Of a DNA stretch of 37,554 nucleotides, positions 9,727 through 17,605 are shown piece by piece. Source of the DNA: an uncultured Caryophanales bacterium (lineage in GTDB: Bacteria; Bacillota_I; Bacilli_A; Acholeplasmatales; Anaeroplasmataceae). Location of the stretch: assembly GCA_946626345.1 (NCBI GenBank), contig CAMOUB010000005.1, positions 1 through 37,554 of the forward strand. The letters run 5' to 3'. The position numbers and the translations under genes are program-made. Each line of letters opens with the position of its first letter. The first letter of the stretch is position 1. The notes beneath the pieces are model-generated. The model worked only from the letters and a program-made list of their open reading frames with translations, had not been told where the DNA came from and did not search any database.

Positions 9727-12700
9727 TTATCTTCCAACTTTTTTTAATATTTTATTATTTCTTAAATCTAAATCTGCAACATCAATTAATTCATCTATAT
9801 ATTCTAGATTAGCATTTTCAATTCTAATTGGATTTGCTTTGGCAACACCAATAGTAATTTCAATATTGTATTTAGAATCAATATTAGCTAATCTTTCATT
9901 GATTTTAGTTGAAATTAAATTAATATCCTTATCCTTTGGATAATTTAATAATAATACAAATTCATCTCCACCAAGTCTATATACAAAGCCTTTATATTGA
10001 TTTTTAATATAATCTAATACTTCAGCTATATTCTTTAAGGCCTTATCTCCTTCTAAGTGACCATATGTATCATTAATATCTTTAAAATAATCAGCATCTA
10101 ACATAATTAAATATTGGTCCATATTTATATTAACCATGTCTTTAATCTTTTCAAGACTCATTTTTAATCCTAATCTATTATTTAAATTAGTTAATGTGTC
10201 ATAATAAGCAAGATGCTCTAATGTCTTAATCTTTTCATTTAATCTATTTTCTAATAAAACTGATTTAGATATATCTGTAGTATAAATTGCTATAGATTTA
10301 GAATTATCAGAATTCAAAATTAATTTACATTCAGTTAAGAAGTTTCTTGGTTCATCTTTCATTTCATATCTAGATCTATATTTATAAGTTAACGGCTTAT
10401 AAGGCTCTAATTTTAATAAGCTATCATATTGTAATTCATCATATAATTTTTCTCTTATATCATCTTCTACAACAAATGAGAGATCAAATTTTAAGACCTT
10501 ATTCCAATCATCACTTAGTTTTGTATATTCAATTTGACCATTAACATCTGAAAATTTATGAATTTCACCTGTATCAAGCTCGATTTTAGTTAAATCAATA
10601 AAATCCTCAGTAAATATAGAAATCAATAATTCTTTAAGCTTATTTGCCTCAAGCATTCCTGTGTAATTTGCTCTAATTAATTCTGTATTATCAATTAATA
10701 GGGCAATTAATGTTCTTTCTCCATTCTTTTCTAATATTTGTAATCTAATAGATGTTGAATGTAAGAATTTATCAGGATAATTTTGTCCTAGACAATCATA
10801 TGACTTAATTTCAAAATACTTTATTTGTCCAGGAATTAAATTATCAATTTCTTCTTTAACATTAATATTTGGTTTTTCTATTGCGTTATCTATAAATTCG
10901 CATAATACATCAAATACTGTATTATCTTCAACAATATATGGCTTATTATCTACAGGCTTATAATAACAGCCTTTTTTATCAGTAAAATTATATTTTATTA
11001 TTCTTACTGAAATACCCTTTATGGCAGATAATATTAAGCTTAAAAAATAATTAGTCTCAAGATGAGCCTTAGATATTTCTTCATATGCTAATCTTAATTC
11101 ATTTTGTTTTTTATTATTAGCTGCCCTAATAATATCATTTCTTTTTCTATAAACTACTAAATGTAGAGTTCTTCCTAGCATCTTTAATGCTCTTCTTTCG
11201 GCTAAAGTCCACTTTTTAGCCTTTTTATAATTAATAAATCCTATAGTACCATCAGTATAATTTCCTCTTGTAAGACCATAATATAAAATTGATTTAAATG
11301 GCCTACCCTCAAGAGGAATACCTGGAATTTCAGATAATCCTTCATCATCATATAACATGCATTGTGATATATATTGTTCTAATGTAATAGGCGCTGAAAG
11401 CCCTGTTAGATCATATGCTTTATCCTTATATGCAACATTTGTAAATATACAGTTATCTCCATCTGCAGATGCTATATTTATATATACTGCATCTACATTT
11501 AATTCAACTCTATATTTTTCAAGTAATCTATTAATATCTGAATCCTCTATACTTGCATAATCCTTTGCTATATCTAAAAATTCAGCTATAGCTTCTTCTA
11601 TATGATGAATATTTAAATGATTTAAATTAGGAGTATTTTCAGGTATACAATCCTTTTTACATAGCTTATTAAATTCTTCTATACATAAAGGCTTAGAATA
11701 ATAAAATCCTTGGGCATAATTACAGCCATATTTCCTTAATAACTCAATATATTCATAAGTCTCTACACCCTCAGCTATTGCAGGGATATCTATTGCGTGT
11801 GCTATATCTAAAACTGATTTAATAATATCTTGACTCTTTTTATCATTTCTTGAGAAGAATTTTAAATCAATTTTAATAGCATCAAATTCTACATCCTTTA
11901 ATACATTTAATCCAGAATAGCCTGAACCAAAATCGTCCATTAAAATTTTAAATCCACTTTTTCTTAATTTCATTACAGTATCTTTTATTAATGATACATC
12001 AGAAAAAATACTTTCAGTTATTTCAAGCTCTAAATATTTTTTAGGAACATTATATTTTTCAACTAGATTAATAATATCATCTATAAATGTATTCATAGAT
12101 AAAAATACTCTAGATACATTAACAGATATACCAAATAAAGGTAATTTATTATCCATTCTCCATCTGATATATTTAACTGTTTCTTCCCATACATATCTAT
12201 CTAGCTTATCAATTAAGCCATTTCTTTCAAAGATAGGAATAAATTCACCAGGTGATATAATAGATCCATTTTTACCCCATCTAACTAAAGCCTCGGCTCC
12301 TACTATTTTTTCTAAAATAATATCATATTTAGGCTGTAAGTATATTACAAATTCATTATTCTTTAATGCATTATCAAATGATGAGATATAATTTTGTTCT
12401 AAAGCAACATCTTCTCCAAGCTTATCATCATATTTTAGATATAGAGGTCCAATTATACCTTTAATCTTTTTAGCTGCTAATCTTGCAAAAGATAACATCT
12501 CTTGAATATCTAAGCTATAATTAGTTACTTCATAAACTCCAAATGTTAATTCAATATTATATTCTAAATTAAATTCTTTTATTCCATTTTTAATATTAGA
12601 TATAATATCATTTAAATCTGAATCATTACCATTTAATAAAAAGGCAAAAAAATCTTCAGATAATCTACCATATGTAATATCAAATATAAGGCTTTCAGCT

Positions 12701-13272
12701 GTTAATAGTTTAGATATATATCTTAATACATCCTCTGCATACTTTAATCCAAAGAAATAATGAATCATTGAATATTTATTTATATCAAATATAACCATAT
12801 AAAAATGTTCATTATTTAATCTATTATCTATTCTTTTTCTTACTTCCTTTAATAATGTATCTTCATTATATATTTCACATAATCTATCGAATGTAGGACG
12901 TTCTATTAAGCTTCTTGGATGTGATAAGACATCAATGGCTTCATTGATTCTTAAATTTAATATTTTTTTATCTGATGATAGTTCAACAAAATCATAGGCT
13001 CCAGCGTTAACATAATTTCTTACCATTTTATAATCGATTTTTAAAGAAATAACAATTACTGGTATTAATTCAGTTAAGCTTGATTTTTTAAGTTCAATAA
13101 TAGTATTAATATCATCTGTATAATCTAGGATACATAAAATATTATTTTTTTCTACAATTTGAAAAGAATCATTTAGATTTGACCTATAAATATTAAAGTC
13201 TTTTTCTAATATTTTAATAATATCTTGTTTTACTTCTTCTTTATTTTCGATAATTAAAATATCTCTTAACAT
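9727..13272 (-). CDS. Multidomain c-di-GMP signalling protein: receiver-like domain, degenerate GGDEF, EAL, central sensor region, C-terminal GGDEF
   Basis: EALVRW, LELEITES, DDFGSGYS, AEGVET (EAL); C-terminal RLGGDEF; first GGDEF site reads GRLSEDFF; N-terminal CheY-like ILIIENKEE...ILDYTDD. Confidence 0.88.
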   Translation of the reverse strand: MLRDILIIENKEEVKQDIIKILEKDFNIYRSNLNDSFQIVEKNNILCILDYTDDINTIIELKKSSLTELIPVIVISLKIDYKMVRNYVNAGAYDFVELSSDKKILNLRINEAIDVLSHPRSLIERPTFDRLCEIYNEDTLLKEVRKRIDNRLNNEHFYMVIFDINKYSMIHYFFGLKYAEDVLRYISKLLTAESLIFDITYGRLSEDFFAFLLNGNDSDLNDIISNIKNGIKEFNLEYNIELTFGVYEVTNYSLDIQEMLSFARLAAKKIKGIIGPLYLKYDDKLGEDVALEQNYISSFDNALKNNEFVIYLQPKYDIILEKIVGAEALVRWGKNGSIISPGEFIPIFERNGLIDKLDRYVWEETVKYIRWRMDNKLPLFGISVNVSRVFLSMNTFIDDIINLVEKYNVPKKYLELEITESIFSDVSLIKDTVMKLRKSGFKILMDDFGSGYSGLNVLKDVEFDAIKIDLKFFSRNDKKSQDIIKSVLDIAHAIDIPAIAEGVETYEYIELLRKYGCNYAQGFYYSKPLCIEEFNKLCKKDCIPENTPNLNHLNIHHIEEAIAEFLDIAKDYASIEDSDINRLLEKYRVELNVDAVYINIASADGDNCIFTNVAYKDKAYDLTGLSAPITLEQYISQCMLYDDEGLSEIPGIPLEGRPFKSILYYGLTRGNYTDGTIGFINYKKAKKWTLAERRALKMLGRTLHLVVYRKRNDIIRAANNKKQNELRLAYEEISKAHLETNYFLSLILSAIKGISVRIIKYNFTDKKGCYYKPVDNKPYIVEDNTVFDVLCEFIDNAIEKPNINVKEEIDNLIPGQIKYFEIKSYDCLGQNYPDKFLHSTSIRLQILEKNGERTLIALLIDNTELIRANYTGMLEANKLKELLISIFTEDFIDLTKIELDTGEIHKFSDVNGQIEYTKLSDDWNKVLKFDLSFVVEDDIREKLYDELQYDSLLKLEPYKPLTYKYRSRYEMKDEPRNFLTECKLILNSDNSKSIAIYTTDISKSVLLENRLNEKIKTLEHLAYYDTLTNLNNRLGLKMSLEKIKDMVNINMDQYLIMLDADYFKDINDTYGHLEGDKALKNIAEVLDYIKNQYKGFVYRLGGDEFVLLLNYPKDKDINLISTKINERLANIDSKYNIEITIGVAKANPIRIENANLEYIDELIDVADLDLRNNKILKKVGR

Positions 13273-13381
13273 CCTATCACCTTCATCGTTTTAAAATAGT
13301 AACTATTATAATAATTTTATAATGAATTTATGTTTTTTACAACATTTTAGCTAAGAAAGTTGTATTTTTTATTCTAAAATC

Positions 13382-13401
13382 TATATTCTTTTAAGAATAT
13401 A
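13382..13401. promoter_or_regulatory. Inverted repeat overlapping the predicted -35 region of the channel operon; candidate operator
   Basis: TATATTCTT-TT-AAGAATATA; TATAAT at 13414-13419, RBS GTGGGAG at 13428-13434. Confidence 0.4.
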
Positions 13402-13440
13402 TGTTAAAATATATATAATTTATTCAAGTGGGAGATTATA

Positions 13441-14619
13441 ATGGATAAAAAAGAAACTACCCCAGTAAAAAAGATTTGGGGCTTCATTAAAAAATTTCAT
13501 ATCCATACGATGTTTATAATACTATTTATATATTTTATATTAGTATTAATATCATGGCTAGTTTTAAAATTTACTGGATATAAAAATGAATCTGGTGATG
13601 CCTATTCATTTATAGATGTCTTTTTATGGAATTTCTTAACTGTTGCCGGTAATGATTATATGTTTGTTGATTCAGCGTGGGCAAGAATACTTGGTATATT
13701 ATTCCTATTATTCTCAATGTTTGGTCTATCAGCAATAACAGGCTATATATCATCAGCTTTAGTTGAAAGAAAAATACACAATAAGAAAGGACTTAAAAAG
13801 ATGCAAAATATGAAAAATCATATCATCATTTGTGGATGGAAAAATGATATTAAAATATTAATACTTAGTATATTAAAAAAGAATAATAAATTATCTTTAG
13901 ATGATATTATCTTAATCAATTCTGTTGATGAAAATAAGATGCAAAATATATTAAACGATGAAAATTTAAAGGGAATTAATTACCTAAAGGGTGATTATAC
14001 TGAAGAACAAACATTAATTAACGCAAATGCTAAATATGCATCTAAAGTATTAATTATAGGTGAAAACCATGATAACCTAGATGCAGAGCTTGTAGATTCT
14101 AGAGTATTCGTTTGTGCATTAATGATAAGAAATATCAATCCAAAATGTCATATCTGTGCTGAGGTTAAAACTGAAAGATATAAAAATTATCTAGAAGCAC
14201 AAAATTGTGCTGAGGTTATATATACTGAAGAATATACAAGATATATATTATCTACTTCTACTAATTATAGTGGTATGTCTAAGGTTATGTCATCATTTTT
14301 AGATAATGGTGATGGTATATCAGTTCAAATTCAAAAGCTTGATGATTTATGGGTTGGAAAGAATTATAAAGAACTATTTAATTATTATAAAGAAAAAAAT
14401 ATTTTAGTTTTAGGTATTTTAGAAAATATGGGTGTTGAAAAAGAATTAAAGCATCAAATATTATCTGAAGCTCAAAAATCTACTAATTATGGTGAGATTG
14501 TACAAAAACTTAAAACTGTTAAAGAAATGGAAACTAATTGTCCTAAATTAAATCCTAATGACGATTATATAATTAATAAAAATTCAGGAGCTATAATACT
14601 TGGGGAGGAATCTAGATAA
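13441..14619 (+). CDS. 2TM potassium-channel-like protein with cytoplasmic RCK (TrkA_N/TrkA_C) domains and atypical pore filter
   Basis: Two TM segments flanking a P-loop (FLWNFLTVAGNDYMF), then HIIICGWKNDIKILI RCK Rossmann motif and TrkA_C-like C-terminus; overall MthK-like layout. Confidence 0.8.
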   Translation: MDKKETTPVKKIWGFIKKFHIHTMFIILFIYFILVLISWLVLKFTGYKNESGDAYSFIDVFLWNFLTVAGNDYMFVDSAWARILGILFLLFSMFGLSAITGYISSALVERKIHNKKGLKKMQNMKNHIIICGWKNDIKILILSILKKNNKLSLDDIILINSVDENKMQNILNDENLKGINYLKGDYTEEQTLINANAKYASKVLIIGENHDNLDAELVDSRVFVCALMIRNINPKCHICAEVKTERYKNYLEAQNCAEVIYTEEYTRYILSTSTNYSGMSKVMSSFLDNGDGISVQIQKLDDLWVGKNYKELFNYYKEKNILVLGILENMGVEKELKHQILSEAQKSTNYGEIVQKLKTVKEMETNCPKLNPNDDYIINKNSGAIILGEESR

Positions 14620-15101
14620 TGACAAATTTTGAAATATTAAAATCAATTCCTCTTCTATCTAATATTAAAGATGAAGATTTAATGGCATTAACTAAATTAG
14701 TTAAGGAAGAATCATTTAATGCAGGTAGCAATATTATTACTGAAGGTGATTATGGTAGTGTAATGTATATATTAACTGATGGTGTAGTTGATATTATTAA
14801 AACTACTATTTATAAAGACCAATTTGTATGTGCGACCCTTGATTCAAAATCACATGCGATGTTTGGTGAAATGGCACTTTTAGATAATGATAAAAGATCA
14901 GCAACAGTTAGGGCAAAGTCTGATTGTAAGACATTATCAATTAATAGTGAATCATTTAATAAATTCTTAGATGAATATCCTAAGGCTGGTATTATATTAC
15001 TTAAATTTATGAATATTAATTTAATTAGAAATATTAGAACAGAAAATGATAATCTAAGATTAGTATATCAAGCACTAATTGAAGAAATCGAATCAAATTA
15101 G
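14619..15101 (+). CDS. Stand-alone cyclic nucleotide-binding domain protein
   Basis: Phosphate-binding cassette FGEMALLDNDKRSATVRA; no DNA-binding or kinase domain in 160 aa; TAATG overlap with channel gene. Confidence 0.88.
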   Translation: MTNFEILKSIPLLSNIKDEDLMALTKLVKEESFNAGSNIITEGDYGSVMYILTDGVVDIIKTTIYKDQFVCATLDSKSHAMFGEMALLDNDKRSATVRAKSDCKTLSINSESFNKFLDEYPKAGIILLKFMNINLIRNIRTENDNLRLVYQALIEEIESN

Positions 15102-15111
15102 AGGTGTTATA

Positions 15112-17550
15112 ATGCATTATAAAGTTGATGAACTACTTCTTTTGGAAATAGCTACTTATTTTTCTGATATAAGTCCATTTAAAAGAATTATAGATACAAA
15201 AGCAAAAACAATTGAAGAATATATAAATGAATTTAATATTGATGAGATCATTGATGATAAAGATTATGCTAATTTAATGAATGGATATGATTTTAAAAAT
15301 ATCTTAGAAGCATACAAGAATAACAATAGAATATTAGAAGCTAAAATATATGAAGCACATCTAGATGATGCCTATGGTGCTGGTGGTGGTATTTCTGTTG
15401 TCTTTATAAATGATAAATTAAATGAGGCAGTTATAACCTTTAGAGGTACTGCATCAAATGAATGGATTGATGATTTTGTTGGTGCTAACCAAGTTGATTC
15501 CCTACAACAAATTAATGCCTTAGAATGGTATAAAATGGTATATCAAAAGCTTAATTTAGAAAATTATTATGTTACTGTTATAGGACATTCAAAGGGCGGA
15601 AATAAAGCTAAATATATAACTATATTGAATGATACAGTAAATAGATGTGTATCATTTGATGGTCAAGGCTTCTCTGATAAATTCTTTGAGGAATATAAAA
15701 ATCAAATAATTAAAAGACAAGATATAATTGAAAATCATAATATCGATTATGATTATGTAAATATATTAATGAATGATGTAGGTAAAAAAACATATTATGT
15801 TGGGTTTGATTATGGACGTGGAGGATTTGCTGAAAGCCACTGTCCTAATACATTCTTTAACTTCTATGATAAAGGAAAATATAATATGCAAATAAATCCT
15901 AATGGCCAAAGACCTGAAATGCAAATTTTAGATCAATTCATTAATTCTATGATTCGTTCTGCCATAAACGAAAAGGAACGTAGTGAAAACAATAAGCTTG
16001 TAGGATCTTTAGTTGAAAAAGCATTCCAAATTGGCGCTCCTGGTAATTCTTTCCAAGAATATGTATCTTATTTAGTTGATATGCTAGGAGATCCTAATTA
16101 TGTTGATAATGCAGCATATTTATTAACATATTGTATTAAATATTCACATCAAAATCCTGATTTTTTAAATGCATTAAGAGATATAATGATTCATTTTAAA
16201 TCTGAGGGTGTAGTTAAAATCATTGATATGCTAGATGATTTAGTTAATTCTAAGAAATTAAATGCATTAATTAATTTATCTAATTTCTTAATATTACATG
16301 TTAATAAAATCGTTGTTAAAAAGATTCAATCAATTGCTAAAAAGAAATATGATGTAATATTATCTAAAGAACAAATCCAAAAGGTATTACAAGTAATATC
16401 TATGACTAAAGGTATGCTAAAAACATTAGAATTAAATATGGATGGTTCTGATATTGAATTAGACAAGATAGATTTAGATTTAGAATTTAAATTACCTGAA
16501 AATTTAAATATTGTTGTTCTTGCAGGAGGCCTATCTAATGAAAGAAATATTTCTTTAAATACAGGTGTATTTGTTACAAATGTATTAAAGGAAAAGGGCC
16601 ATAAGGTAATATTATTAGATTCTTATATGGGCTATAGTGATAATGAATTAATGATTGAAAATGCCTTTCTAGATCCTGATAAATATTCATTAGAACCTAA
16701 TTTAATTACTGATGCCTTACCAGATTTATGGGCTGTTAAAAAAAGACGTATGGATCAATCTAATTCTTATTTTGGTCCTAATGTATTACAAATATGTAGA
16801 CAATCAGATTTAGTATTTATAGCATTACATGGAGCAGAGGCTGAAAATGGTAAAATTCAAGCAACATTTGACCTACTTGGTATAGATTATACAGGATGTG
16901 ACCACTTCTCTTCTGCAATATCTTCTAATAAAAATGTTTCAAAACAAATATTTATAGATAATGGTATTCCTGTAGCTAAAGGATATTTAATTAAAAAAGG
17001 CGAAAAAATTAAAGAGCCAATGGATAACAATATTAATTATCCTGTTATTATTAAACCTAATAACGGTGGTATAGGTCTTGGTATAACAGTTGCTAACGAT
17101 AAAACTGCATTCCTAAAAGCTATTAAAGAAGGCTTTAGATGGGATAATGAAGTTTTAGTTGAGGAATTTATAACAGGAAGAGAATTCTCTGTAGGTACAA
17201 TTGATGGAAAAGCATTACCTGTATTAGAGGTATTACCTTTAAAAACTAAAGAGGCTAATCAAGGAATGACTCTAGGTGGAGAAAAACAAAAAATATGTCC
17301 TGCAAATATATCAAAGGAATTAACTAAAAAGCTAATGGAAACTGCTGAAAAAGCATCATATATTTTAGGATTAAAAACATATTCAAAGACAGATTTTATA
17401 TTAAAAAATGATGGTTCATTTATATGTCTTGAATGTGATTCATTACCACACCTAAATCCTGATTCTCAGCTTGTAGCTGAAGCAAATGCGAATAATATAT
17501 CATTCGCAGATTTCTGTGAAAAAATTATTACAATAAGCTTAACAAAATAA
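15112..17550 (+). CDS. Fusion: Mbeg1/DUF2974-like alpha/beta hydrolase, helical linker, D-alanine--D-alanine ligase-like ATP-grasp
   Basis: GHSKGG nucleophile elbow with FDGQGF and ESHCPN; C-terminal AGGLSNERNISLNTG, ALHGAEAENGKIQATFDLLGIDYTG, EEFITGREFSVG. ATG 15112 with RBS GAGGTG preferred over 15079. Confidence 0.85.
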   Translation: MHYKVDELLLLEIATYFSDISPFKRIIDTKAKTIEEYINEFNIDEIIDDKDYANLMNGYDFKNILEAYKNNNRILEAKIYEAHLDDAYGAGGGISVVFINDKLNEAVITFRGTASNEWIDDFVGANQVDSLQQINALEWYKMVYQKLNLENYYVTVIGHSKGGNKAKYITILNDTVNRCVSFDGQGFSDKFFEEYKNQIIKRQDIIENHNIDYDYVNILMNDVGKKTYYVGFDYGRGGFAESHCPNTFFNFYDKGKYNMQINPNGQRPEMQILDQFINSMIRSAINEKERSENNKLVGSLVEKAFQIGAPGNSFQEYVSYLVDMLGDPNYVDNAAYLLTYCIKYSHQNPDFLNALRDIMIHFKSEGVVKIIDMLDDLVNSKKLNALINLSNFLILHVNKIVVKKIQSIAKKKYDVILSKEQIQKVLQVISMTKGMLKTLELNMDGSDIELDKIDLDLEFKLPENLNIVVLAGGLSNERNISLNTGVFVTNVLKEKGHKVILLDSYMGYSDNELMIENAFLDPDKYSLEPNLITDALPDLWAVKKRRMDQSNSYFGPNVLQICRQSDLVFIALHGAEAENGKIQATFDLLGIDYTGCDHFSSAISSNKNVSKQIFIDNGIPVAKGYLIKKGEKIKEPMDNNINYPVIIKPNNGGIGLGITVANDKTAFLKAIKEGFRWDNEVLVEEFITGREFSVGTIDGKALPVLEVLPLKTKEANQGMTLGGEKQKICPANISKELTKKLMETAEKASYILGLKTYSKTDFILKNDGSFICLECDSLPHLNPDSQLVAEANANNISFADFCEKIITISLTK

Positions 17551-17551
17551 T

Positions 17552-17598
17552 AAAAAGACAGTTAGAATTCTATATTTTAGGTTTCTAACTGTCTTTTT
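17552..17598. terminator. Bidirectional terminator between the two convergent signalling operons
   Basis: AAAAAGACAGTTAGAA / TTCTAACTGTCTTTTT perfect 16-bp stem. Confidence 0.9.
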
Positions 17599-17605
17599 TA
17601 CTTAA

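Noticed and set aside
11357-11560. Plus-strand ORF antisense to the GGDEF/EAL gene
   Set aside because: No RBS or motif; shadow ORF.
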